A stretch of 64,000 bases of DNA from Scleroderma bovista (lineage: Eukaryota; Basidiomycota; Agaricomycetes; Boletales; Sclerodermataceae), in contig JAYMGJ010000314.1 of the NCBI GenBank assembly GCA_037178675.1, positions 1 to 64,000 of the forward strand, read 5' to 3'. The number at the start of each line of letters is the position of its first letter. Position 1 is the first letter of the stretch. Under the pieces are notes generated by a model that searched no databases, was not told where the DNA came from, and saw only the letters and a list, made by a program, of their open reading frames with translations. The position numbers and the translations under genes are program-made. Below, piece after piece: positions 10,301 through 20,100 of this stretch.

Positions 10301-11148
10301 CGGAGCGGTTGAACCGCAAAATTAATCAGTATCTCCGAACCTACGTTAATGATCATCAAAGCGACTGGGCCAAATGGATCAAGATTGCCCAGTTCGTTTG
10401 GAACAACACGGTTTCGGAGGTAACCACTGATTCACCATTTGGAATTACCTGGAGTTATTCCCCATGTATGGGTGTTGAACCAGTGGACACAGTAGCCCCA
10501 GCGGCTAAAGACTTTGCCGCCGTGTTTAGTAAAGTCGTTGAGTCTTCTGAGAAGGCAAAACGTAATATGAAGCTTCAGGCGGATAAGCATAGAAATCCCG
10601 CCCCGGACTATGTTGTAGGTCAACAAGTTTGGCTTTCTACGGACAATCTTCGTATGCTAAATCGTGCCTCTAAGAAGCTTATGGAGAAGTGGATTGGTCC
10701 TTATGAGGTCACTCGTGTAACCCCGAATGCGGTTGAGCTTAAGCTCCCGAAAACTCTTCGGATTCACCCGGTTGTGAATGTTTCTCGAGTTAAACCGTAT
10801 TTAGGTCCCCTCCCTGGACAGCCCATGTCTCGGCCCGGTCCGATACATGTTTCTGAAGAACGCGATGAAGAATATGAAGTGGACTATATTGTAGCCTCTC
10901 GTATTTATAAAAGACAACTCCAGTATCTGGTACATTGGAAAGGATACGAAGAACATGAGAGAACATGGGAACCCTCGTCAAATTTAAAGAATTCTCCTCT
11001 GGTAGTCGAGCGCTTTTACCGGGAAAACCCCTCCGCCCCTCGAAAACTTCGTATGACCCAAGCGGACTTTGACTTGTTATTTAGTCGTGTTCCCGAAAAC
11101 CTCACAGTTTGCGACGCTCAGTTCTGCAGTCTGGAATCCTGCACCTGA
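7306..11148 (+). CDS. pol: Pol polyprotein: protease, RT, RNase H, integrase, chromodomain
   Basis: This frame is open from 7306, overlaps the end of gag by 70 bases in the -1 frame and has no early ATG. It is expected to be made as a Gag-Pol fusion. Domains in order are: an aspartic protease (ALLDSGTTGCFVD, about 7860); reverse transcriptase (FTKMDLRWGYNNVRI, and the catalytic YIDDLM at about 8877); RNase H (FRLETDASEFAVGG and YTDHHNLTYF); an HHCC integrase zinc finger (HDTPVAGHKG..HCQKCQQSK); the integrase core (VTMDFTEMPE, VVSDRGSVFAS, FHPQTDGQTERLNR); and a C-terminal chromodomain (YLVHWKGYEEHERTWEP), which in this lineage directs insertion towards marked chromatin. There are no internal stops, and the catalytic residues of RT and integrase are present. 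Confidence 0.95.
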   Translation, partial: PAKCGKRNDVCRNAGVLQGFKRLKSEDKTGILALESSSDLAVRILDYRLSHATTPAVQEIFKYRIALLRTKIAKTHKKVSSVVSSVSVSPSRYSVLSVDTMDCDSDYATPSKGVPAKGSAPEVKSSVLNSRLNKNVSSPSLASKEPESPAGNLEVSMDLRRSFTMEREVTVPVCIRGLLNTIKVDALLDSGTTGCFVDKSWALDRQLQLSKLVKPVPVLNVDGTRNQEGDITHYVLLTVGIGKHAEKLWCAVTCLGKVPLILGHTWLQKHNPDIDWVTGQVNLTRCPPECKSLLETRFAKLLRENESQETWVQALKAHESKVTIDESTLEEAQKQVPKEYWEFLDVFSKKSSERMPLRKPWDHGIDLKEDFPPKKGRLIPLSVDEQKEVESFLDDQLAKGYIRPSISQQTSPVFFIPKKDGKKRMVQDYRYVNDWTIKNNYPLPLISQLVDKLKGCKLFTKMDLRWGYNNVRIREGDEWKAAFVTHKGAFEPLVMYFGLCNSPATFQKMMNEIFHDMSDVCVVYIDDLMIFTDTDDQEKHDRIVLEVLKRLRDNDLFVKPEKCRFRVTEVDFLGMIVSREGIKMDPEKVNAILKWPEPVNVKQVHAFLGLGNFYRRFIKDYAIMARPMTDLMCKDTVFNFGEKERAAFETLKAAFTRAPVLQYPDQDREFRLETDASEFAVGGVISVKCEDGEFRPVAYMSHSMTPPERNYPIHDKEMLAIIKATEAWRHYLEATPYAFEIYTDHHNLTYFTKSQNLSKRQARWQMWMTRFNYSLIYKKGTQMHVADPLSRRSDHYISSSDDNKDQVLLNPVSIKLIDVTDQSYEERQSLITNFHDTPVAGHKGVKATYNALRKHYSWKGMKEQIQTYVKHCQKCQQSKVSNQKTSGSLIPLPTPSGPWLDVTMDFTEMPESLGYNYILVVVDRFSKEVVFVPCTKEETALSTAELFRDHVWCQHGLPSSVVSDRGSVFASNFLGELYRLLGIKRKMSTAFHPQTDGQTERLNRKINQYLRTYVNDHQSDWAKWIKIAQFVWNNTVSEVTTDSPFGITWSYSPCMGVEPVDTVAPAAKDFAAVFSKVVESSEKAKRNMKLQADKHRNPAPDYVVGQQVWLSTDNLRMLNRASKKLMEKWIGPYEVTRVTPNAVELKLPKTLRIHPVVNVSRVKPYLGPLPGQPMSRPGPIHVSEERDEEYEVDYIVASRIYKRQLQYLVHWKGYEEHERTWEPSSNLKNSPLVVERFYRENPSAPRKLRMTQADFDLLFSRVPENLTVCDAQFCSLESCT
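7363..7406 (+). promoter_or_regulatory. Gag-Pol -1 programmed frameshift signal
   Basis: The heptamer T TTA AAA (7363-7369) is read in the gag frame as TTA AAA and fits the X XXY YYZ rule for -1 slippage. Six bases downstream, AGAGTGAGGAT (7376-7386) can pair with ATCCTCGCTCT (7396-7406) in an 11-bp stem with one G.U pair and a 9-base loop. The gag TAA (7373-7375) falls between slip site and stem. A -1 shift at this point enters the pol frame, which is open across this spot. Sequence, spacing and frame all agree; function is inferred. Confidence 0.85.
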
Positions 11149-11156
11149 GGGGGGAG
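11147..11156 (+). other. Polypurine tract (plus-strand primer)
   Basis: The ten-base purine run GAGGGGGGAG lies immediately upstream of the 3' LTR, where Ty3/gypsy elements prime plus-strand DNA synthesis. The decayed copy carries the same tract on the minus strand (CTCCCCCCTT, 462-471). Confidence 0.8.
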
Positions 11157-11159
11157 TAG

Positions 11160-11530
11160 TGTTACGGTCTGACTTTTTATCTTATCTAATCTGCGATTAG
11201 ATAGCGTTTATCTTATCTTAGTGTACAGCCTCTATCTTATCTACCTAGTCTAGACCTGTACCTCGTGCTGTACACGCTGCCACCCTTGACATCATTACGC
11301 ATAGCCTTAGCTCCACAGTGATGTCATTACATAGCCTTCTACCTGCATGTAGCCTCATGCATAGCCTCGCGTAGCCCTCGTGTATAGTAGTATATATACC
11401 GTGCAATCCAGCACCCAGAGGCTCCCCATTCGAGCTCATCTTGGGTTATTGCTCTAGATCCTCGCGTCCTATTTCCTCTCAGAGTTTCGCGTGTAGTTGG
11501 GTCTTAGGTGTTCTGCCTAGGGTCGTCTCA
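11160..11530 (+). repeat. 3' LTR of the chromovirus
   Basis: This 371-bp LTR has TGTTAC/GTCTCA ends, is about 99% identical to the 5' LTR and is followed by the CTTGG target duplicate at 11531-11535. Confidence 0.96.
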
Positions 11531-11535
11531 CTTGG

Positions 11536-11869
11536 AGTGTCGGAGGGGGGAAAAAGCAGGTGCTTACTGCAGGTCATACTGTTTACCACAAGAAATGCAC
11601 AGCTCCAGGTGAAGCAGCTCAGCTCACAGTGCTATGAAAGGGTTCCCAAGGACATAACCACAAGTTTTGACTATGCATAGACTCATTTTCAGTACATGCG
11701 GCAATTTGCCTTCCATCGGAAAATTTTCCTCACTCATTTTTGTATATTTTACAAATCGGTTTTGGGGATCTATTCCTACCATGAAATAGAGCATTTTGGC
11801 AAAAAGAATAGGAAAACAAGTCAAATTTTCAAGGGGTAAAAATCTTACACAAAAGTAGTGGTGAAATGC
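11536..11869. other. Repeat flank without a gene
   Basis: AT-rich sequence runs from the retrotransposon insertion site to the minisatellite. Its last part (about 11845-11880, TTACACAAAAGTAGTGGTGAAATGCACCATAGAAC) is an inverted match to about 2326-2370, the border of the left minisatellite. No open frame of interest was seen. Confidence 0.6.
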
Positions 11870-13600
11870 ACCATAGAACTGTTCAGATATCTCAGATAGT
11901 TTAAAAACTCTAGAAACCTCAGAAATCCCAGAAAGCCAGACACTTCATATACATCAGACTTCTTCCAATAATTTCAAACTATCAGAACATCAGACATTTC
12001 AGATACTTCAAATACTTCAGCTACATCAGATACTTTAGATAGTTTAGACATCTCAGAAAGCCCAGATGGTCAGATACTCCATACACTCCAGACATCCCAT
12101 ACACTCTAGAATTTTCAGATACTTCAGCTAGTTCAGAAACTCTAGAATCTTCAGAATTCCCAGAGTCAGCCATTTCAACTATTTCAGATAAAATCAGACC
12201 AACCAGATGCATCAAACAACTTAAGACCATCAGATCATTAAACATTTCAGATACCTCAGCTATTCTAGCTACTTCAGAAATTTCAACTACTTCAGACATT
12301 TCAGAGAGCCCAGATTGTTAGACACTCCATACCCTTTAGACATCTCATACCCTCTAGAAAATTTCAGATACTACTTTGGGAAGTCCAGACTCTCCAGCCA
12401 CCTCAGAAGTCACAGAGAGTTAGATACTTCATATATTCCAAACATAATCTGAATAACAAGATATTTTAGATCACTGAGACTATCAGACATCTTGGACACT
12501 TCAGCTACTTGAGAGATCTTAAATACTTCAGAGACTTCAGATCATTCATAAACCTCAAATAGTCAAACTTTTCAGATGCTTCAGACTTTCTATACACTTT
12601 AGTATTTTTTAGACATTTCTGATATTTCTGACACTCTAGACACCTCAGACATCCCAGATAGTCAAACACCTCATATATATCAGATACTTCAGATGGTCAG
12701 TGCACCAGACATATTAGAAACTTCAGATGTCACATACACTCTAAGACTTTTCAGACACCTCAGGGGGCCTAGATACTTCAAACAACTCAGACATCCAAGA
12801 TGATTAGATATTTCATATAATGTTAGTTACTTCAGAGACTTCAGATGTCACATTACACTCTAAGACTTTTCAGACACCTCAGGGGATCTAGATACATCAA
12901 ACAACTCAGACATCCAAGATGGTTAGATATTTCATATATGTTAGTTACTTCAGAGACTTCAGATGTCACATTACACTCTAAGACTTTTCAGACATTTCAG
13001 GGGGCCTAGATACTTCAAACAACTCAGACATCCAAGATGGTTAGATATTTCATATATGTTAGTTACTTCAGAGACTTCAGAGATTTCAGATGGTCAGTGC
13101 ACCAGACATATTAGAAACTTCAGATGTCACATTACACTCTAAGACTTTTCAGACACCTCAGGGGGCCTAGATACATCAAACAACTCAGACATCCAAGATA
13201 GTTAGATATTTCATATACATTAGACATAATCAGATAACCATGATTTAAGACTAGTAGGTCATTGGAACCTTAGATATCTCAGCTACTTCAGTAATTTCAG
13301 ACACTCCAGACACTCTACTAGGTAGTCAATGTATCAGACATATCAGACATTCTAGATATTCTATACACTATAAGACATTTTAGATATCTAGACACCCAAG
13401 AACCCTCAGAGATCTCAGATAGTCAGATACTTCATAGTAGGCTTCAGACATGATCAGACTAATCAGATTCTTCAAATCATTTCAGACCATCCAAATATTA
13501 GACATTTCAGACACTTCAGATATTTCAGACACCTCAGAAAGCCCAGACATTTAGACACTGCATACACTACTACTACAAACATCCATACACTCACAAATTC
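11870..13600. repeat. CAGACA/TTCAGA minisatellite, right block
   Basis: This is a long degenerate array of CAGACA, TTCAGA and ACTTCAG units with no coding potential. Between about 12,690 and 13,230 it contains a higher-order repeat of about 115-119 bp marked by ACTCTAAGACTTTTCAGAC (four occurrences, the last spaced about 165 bp because of an extra segment). It is the same family as the left block at 1430-2340, lies in opposite overall orientation, and has the same GTGGTGAAATGCACCATAG border. Confidence 0.88.
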
Positions 13601-14602
13601 AGACTAGCCAAATTCTTGAAGCAATTTACTACTAAGACCATCAGATCATTAGTACTAGTAGACATTTGGCATATGTCAGCTACTAGTACTACTAGTACTT
13701 CAAAGGCTACTATCTCAGATACTAGTACTTTAGTAAAATTGAGATGAACACATCAGGAAACCTACAAGTTAGTACTTAATCATGCTTGATTTGGACTTAA
13801 TCCCACTTCATTACTTAAATATTTCTGACAAGTTCCCAAGTCTAGTAATAAGATGACCAAGGACAACTTGCCAAGACACCTAAGTAAACTAAGTCGACTA
13901 AGCTAAATATAATGTGTAGCTGTCATCAAAAATGGTGGTTGCATTGTCGGCATTGTTGTCAGCTTGCATATAAGTCTTTACTGCAGTATATCAATTTATT
14001 ACAATAGTTACTACATCAATTTGCTAGCAGTACTACTAACTATGCTCGCCATCACTGTGCAGCGGTCAGCAGTCATCATACCATTGAGATATGGTAGTGG
14101 GGGAGCTGCCACTGCCATCATTGTCATGCTGGGGTTGGTGGTTGTCGTACCATCAGGATGTGGCAGTGGGGGAGCTGCTGCTGCCGACAGTGTCATGCTG
14201 GTGCTGGTGGTGGGGTCATGGCAATGGGGCTGCCATTGTTATCATCATGCTGGTGGTGGTTGGGCCTGATGTGCTTGTGCTGGGTGGGTTGACCGTTGTT
14301 GCTGCTGTTGTGCTGGTGCTGGTGTTGGGTCATGGTGGCCTGCTGTTGTCATGGATGCTGGTGGAGCAGCTGCACTATATTAATGCCAAGTTCAGTATGC
14401 AGATGAAGCAGAAGAGGAAGGGGAAGGGGACTTACTGGCTGGATAAGGTATCCAGGAGTGAGGGTGGGCTGGTTGGACAGGCCCAGGTACCAAAGCCATC
14501 ACCCATGCTGGTCATCTGGGGGTGGGGGTAATAGGGATATGTGGATGGACATGCAATGAGAATCATGATAGCTAGCATAAATTATAATAAAGGGTGATGA
14601 TG
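13601..14602. other. Decayed sequence with TACTAG triplet tracts
   Basis: This stretch holds many ACTAGTACT/TACTACTAG tracts (13,560-13,735) followed by G/T-rich DNA (14,090-14,530) in which GTCATGCTGGTG-type and GGGGGAGCTGC motifs recur. The last part encodes a lysine-rich string (NAKFSMQMKQKRKGKGTYW) in one frame, but I could not link it to a known protein. There is no supported gene. Confidence 0.5.
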
Positions 14603-15634
14603 AACAACCACAGCTGGATCCCACAAAGATATACACTATCATGACACAACTCAATTATACCCTTTCAGAACTGTTTATACTAACTGCTTGTACAATGTGA
14701 CAAGCTTCATTGAGAAGGACACCAATTTACTAGATGCCACTTTTGTCTCATTACTACTAGTGCACTGGCATTCATCCAATTTGTTTGTTGCCAAACTTGT
14801 TTCAGGGCTGTCACTTGCAACAGTGGAGAACCACTTGAAAGATGAGTCTATCACTGTGCAGGTACAAGTGGGCTTTTGCCCACTTCACCAACCAACTTCC
14901 ATTCTCTCTCCTGACAGCTTGCTTTCATGATTGGGTGACAATGAACAACCACTGCTAGATCCCACAAAGATATACACTGTCATGACACAACTCAATTATA
15001 CCCTTTCAGAACTGTTTATACTACTAACTGCTTGTACAATGTGACAAGCTTCATTGAGAAGGACACCAATTTACTACTAGATGCCACTTTTGTCTCATTA
15101 CTACTACTAGTAGTACACTGGCATTCATCCAATTTGTTTGTTGCCAAACTTGTTTCAGGGCTGTCACTTGCAACAGTGGAGAACCACTTGAAAGACGAGT
15201 CTATCACTGTGCAGGCACAAGTGGGCTTTTGCCCACTTCACCAACCAACTCCCATTCTCTCTCCTGACAGCTTGCTTTCATGATTGGGTGACAATGAACA
15301 ACCACAGCTGGATCCCACAAAGATATACACTGTCATGACACAACTCAATTATACCCTTTCAGAACTGTTTATAGTAACTGCTCATACAATGTGACAAGAT
15401 TCATTGAGAAGGACACTGATTTACTAGTAGTAGATGCCACTTTTGTCTCATTACTACACCATTTGTCCAATTCATTTGTTGCCAAACTTGTTTCAGGGCT
15501 GTCACTTGCATTGGAGAACCACTCAAAAGATGAGTCTATCACTGTGCAGGCACAAGTGGGCTTGCGCTCACTTCGCCAACCAACCCCCATTCTCTCTCCT
15601 GACAGCTCGCTTTCATGATCAGTGGGTGACAATG
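14603..15634 (+). repeat. Three tandem copies of a 338-353-bp chitin synthase segment
   Basis: Units start at 14603, 14944 and 15297, and a partial fourth starts at 15635. Each unit begins AACAACCA and contains FIEKDTN..LLDATFVSLL, LFVAKLVSGLSLA and KDESITVQ motifs, which resemble the last part of the myosin motor domain of fungal class V-type chitin synthases. The copies differ by point changes and by TAC/TAG triplet gains. The third lacks some codons of the HWHSSN region. Confidence 0.88.
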
Positions 15635-16590
15635 AACAACCATAGCTGGATCCCACAAAGATATACACTGTCATGACACAACTCAATTATACCCTTTCAG
15701 AACTGTTTATACTACTGTTGAACCAAACACGATTATGGACAATGTTGTTTATCCACCTCAACAACTCAGGGTTTCCTAATTCATTTGACAAGTGTCATGT
15801 CAAAGCACAGCTGCAGTCTTTGCTCATCCCTGATATGATTGTTTCCTGCAGGAGCATCAAGTACCATCATGTCACCAACTATTCTCAAAGCAAAGGCATC
15901 AACTACTACTATATGCTCAGCCACCAGTCCATCTGGCTTTCATATGGTGCATGGAAGACTGTTGAGGATGGATTGAGGGTGGTGGAGAAGGGGCAGCATC
16001 AGCTGGTGCCTGGTGGTGGGATGGATGAGGATGACAAGAGTGTGGTCAGTGGCAGTGATGCTGGGATGGAGTATACACATCAAGATGTGGTGCCTGACAA
16101 TGAGAGCAAGGACAACTTACTCATTGTGTGTGTTGGCACACATGGGGTTGTGGTACCAGGATGCCAATAAAGCAATGCAGTATGGAAGCTTGGGACTGCA
16201 CTTGCCTAGCATTCAGGTGTGCCTGCATACATGGATGAGGGGGAGTCTGGATGGGGATCAGAGTGGGACAAGAAGGGCACAAGCAGTGGAATTGGTCCTG
16301 GTGCTGGAGGCTCACTTTTACCCACAAAGGAAGGTGGGATGATTGTGAACACTGTGCCTGCTGCGGTGGAGGAAGTCTCTACAAGTTGCAGCCATTGCTG
16401 GTGGCTGATCATGGTCTGGATTGTCACCAGCTGCATACCCTCATTTGTGCTGCATTTCTTGGGGCAAATGCAGCATCTGAACATCTGTCTGGCATGGTGC
16501 AAGAAGCTCACCATCTTCATACTCAACACCATCAGCCAGGCATCATTGCAGCTACTAACCTAGTACAAGAGCTTTATCCCAACCAATGAC
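14680..16590 (+). pseudogene. Relic of a myosin-motor chitin synthase
   Basis: After the triplicated segment the reading continues as a recognisable but decayed chitin synthase with a myosin-like motor. It shows the motor end (LNYTLSELF, then NNSGFPNSFDKCHVKAQ), the linker (HQSIWLSYGAWKTVEDGL, DEDDKSVVSGSDAGMEYTHQDVVPDNESKDNLL, 15,920-16,120) and the start of the membrane region before the catalytic domain (KKGTSSGIGP, LLPTKEGGMIVNTVP, WWLIMVWIVTSCIPSFVLHFLG, LAWCKKLTIF, 16,255-16,530). The frame shifts several times, and the glycosyltransferase domain is absent. Arg codons expected by the family read Cys, His or Gln (for example KRRVKAQ is KCHVKAQ), the mark of CpG loss. It is non-functional. 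Family assignment rests on remembered family motifs. Confidence 0.75.
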
Positions 16591-17122
16591 CATGCATGAT
16601 TCAGGAGAAATGCAGTCCCTAGCTGGTACTTACATCCTTCCATCCCTAGTAGTACTACTACCCTTGGTGTTTTCCCCTCTCATAGCATAGGTTCCACATT
16701 TTGTTTATGAATGGACTAGTAGTCATACATCCACCTTAGCAATATCTCATGTCATAGCATCAAGCACAAATCAGACTATCAATCACAATGAAATATAGAA
16801 AACTAGTAGTAAGGTGATATTAGTATCCTACTATGACTGGTGAGGCAAAATCAAATGTCCTGACTTCATGGCCTCCATGTCTTCTTCAGCGTACTGCATT
16901 ACTAGTAGTATGAGGATGGCAGTTCCATCACCCACCACTGTAAGGGGGTAGTCATTGTTGAACAACAATGGGGGCTTTGTGGGGACAGTGAAGATATCTG
17001 AACCTTATTTTGTACTGACCAAGTTGTTTAAGCATTTTATTGCACTGATCCAAATTTACACATTGACCCAAAACACATATATTCAATAGCATTGAAAGGA
17101 TGAAAGATGAAAGAGAAAATAT
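16591..17122. other. Gap between chitin synthase relic and transposase
   Basis: AT-rich, CpG-poor DNA with several TAGTAGTACTAC tracts (16,650, 16,715, 16,805, 16,905). No open frame of interest was seen. The 3' terminus of the Plavaka element should lie here, but I could not identify a terminal inverted repeat by eye. Confidence 0.5.
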
Positions 17123-20100
17123 TTAAAAAGCTAATTGAAATGCATGATAATCAGAAAATTTGTTTACATAAAATGCAGCAAAAGCAGAAAGTGAATCAGA
17201 ATAGCTAAAATTATGTGGAAGATGATCTTTTCCATAAATGCCAATCAAATGTGCAGGCCACATTATGCTATCCAAATGAATGACACTAACAACTCTTTCA
17301 TTATTTTCATTGAACTCTGGCTCCACCATCCACATGCCTGTGGATTGACAGGGTTCCTCCCCAATTACATCAAACCACTTCACCAAAGCACAAGGATACA
17401 ATATATTGCGATATGAGAATGAAAAAAAAAGAACCACCTGTGCAACAAACAGACCATGAAAGCCCACTAAAGATGGATTCTTTTCAACAAAAACACAATC
17501 ATAGTGTGGTGGTCCATTTCTCCATGAGGGAGATGCATGTATGTGCTGATGCTGCATACCCTCAATTCCACAAAGGTCACTTGGAGCATGAAAGGTTGCA
17601 ACTGCAGATTTGTAGGAATATGCTTTTTCCAAAATTTGAGGACAGTTTTCAGGAATATCAACAACTTGAGGATTGTGTTGCTGAAAAACAAATTGTGCAA
17701 CAAAATCTGGTAACTCTGGGCAACCAATAGTATTTCCCATTTCATCAAATGTTCTGTAATGTCATGGATCTAAGTTTAGATCAAAAATCATCAGCCAATA
17801 GTACTACTTTATAGTTTGAATAAAAAACCTACAAGGCTGCTTAGCCAATTCTACCATTGCTTCTGATATTTGAGAAGTATCAACATCTTCAACATCCTCT
17901 AAGCATGTATCGTCCTTAAACTTGTCATCCTCATCAAAATCTACTGCCACTGTTTCAACTCCTGCTGGAACTAATGGAGTGTCAAGAAGACCTACTCAAC
18001 AATTAAACTCATGCATATTATCAAACTAGCAGAATACATTTACCTTTGGAAACCTGTCTAGCTTGAAAATTGACAATATTATCAAGACGTTGATTGATAA
18101 CAAGCATTTGCCCTAATGCCTCATGATGGTTTGACCTTCTCCAAGGCTTCTTAACAGCATCAATATGTTTGGACTCAGTGATAGAGGAGCAAAGACCATT
18201 AGGTGCACCAAATTGTTGCACCAGTTGCTGATAGTGCTGAAGAGCATGGATACGAAGAATAGATATACCATGAGGACGTATTCCAACTTCTTGAAAAATG
18301 GTACACTTGGTCTCAAAGCGTTGAAGAGCATTTTGCATTGCATCCAAATCAGCTTCATCTAGAGTTGATTGTCGCACAATATAACAGAATTCCATAAATG
18401 CTGCAATTGCTTGTACCATTTTATCTGGTACAAAATCAACAATGGCAGGCAAAAAGACCTGTTCCACAATGTTAAGGATAAAAGTAGTACAAGAGTATCC
18501 TAATACTACTTACTTTCATCAGAGCCTTTGAGTCATTTCAAGTCCACTGTTTAAATCCACGGCCTTGATGAAAGTGTCTAAGACCTGGAAATGGTGGAGC
18601 AGCAGCAATACTACTCCTGGTAAATATTACACATTATCACTCAAATGTCAGCAGTTCTTACCGACGATCAATCTCAGCTAGGATAGCAGCTGCATTGTCT
18701 TTATATGTCAACTCAATATATTGCTCAACCCAAGATACTAAATGATCCTTGAATGTCCCCTTGATAGTTTGATGGAGGATATCAGGAGCAATGAGTTCAT
18801 GGATATCTGCCCTAGGAAAAGCAGCTGTAAATGGCTAATATGTGGTTAAATAAAAGTAATATTGTAAGAATGTGAAGAGCTTACCAAAATATCATCAACA
18901 ACTCCATACTCTTTCCAAAGAACTTGAGAACAAAATGCATTTAGAAGGGCTCTGGTGTGTCTATGATGATGGGGGCAAACATCCTCCTTTCCATCCAAAT
19001 TTTTACAATGTGCAGTACATCTAGACAATAGTACTGTTAATGCATATAAAAGTGTTTACATAGAATACTCACTTTGGACACCATCCCTGAACAATGCAAG
19101 CCAGCAAAACTTGTTCTGGATAGTCAGCAATATAAGGGCCAAGACCATATATTGCTCTTTGAAAATTCCCATCAGCACATAGAGTTATTTCAGGTTTTTC
19201 CATTGCTGGCTTCATAGTTTCAAACACAGCAGTTAAGGAAGTATGAAATAAATGGCGATGAAAAGTACGAAATTCAGGGTCTTTTTCAAATTCCCTGTCA
19301 GCTAGTATGATAATTTTTGTCTTGATTAAATTTGAATGTTCAAAGACAGTAATAATGTACTTACTTTTGGGAATAGCAAGAAACCCTAACAGACTCACTG
19401 CCTGTCCATGACCACGACATGCACAATTGTGGACATTACCAGTACTGATATAGATTGGCCAGTATTCATTGTTGCCAGTGGCAACTGACACAGTAGTCTT
19501 GTCACTTCCTAGAATAATAGGCACAAACATGGCACCATGATTTTCTGGATTTTCTGAAAGTGCATTCTGAAATTACATAGTATGTTCAGAGGCTCTGCCA
19601 AATGCCTTAGTATAAATGATAATATAATACTTACACACTGTTCCCATGCCCAATTCCCAGTCATAAAGTCTGACCAAACTCTCTGGTGACTATTTCCAAA
19701 TGCTTGGCATGGTGCATAGTCAATAAAGTCCTTCACTTCTGGATTTGATAACTGCTTCTGAATCAGAGCCTTTGGATCTCTGATCCACATATCATATGTC
19801 CCTTTCTTCCAAGTTGGCACACTAGAATCTTCATCCACAAGCTCTCCAGCATCAATGTGAGTTGCTGAAAGACATTGCCATGTTTCTTCAGGAGATATAT
19901 CATCAATTAGATTATAGAGCTCTTTGTGATTGGAAAATGGTGGTGTTCCTCTTTCATGAGCTGCCCATATATCCATCAATTTATCAATTCGACCACCAGA
20001 CATCTCATCATGATGGAATATAAAGTCTGCAAGCTCAAATTGAGTTCGCTTGTTGAATGGATGCCATGGTCTATTTAAGTTTGGATCAACAGGTGGGCTT

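Larger units (their letters stand above)
5196..11530 (+). mobile_element. Complete Ty3/gypsy chromovirus (LTR retrotransposon)
   Basis: This is a full-length 6,335-bp element. The two 371-bp LTRs both begin TGTTAC and end GTCTCA, and a perfect 5-bp target duplication CTTGG flanks it at 5191-5195 and 11531-11535. Inside are a leader, gag (6377-7375), a pol frame (7306-11148) ending in a chromodomain, and a polypurine tract GAGGGGGGAG just before the 3' LTR. The LTRs differ at only about four positions, two of which are CpG transitions in the 5' LTR. The frames are intact, so the element may be active. The order protease, RT, RNase H, integrase, chromodomain places it among the chromoviruses. 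Confidence 0.96.
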
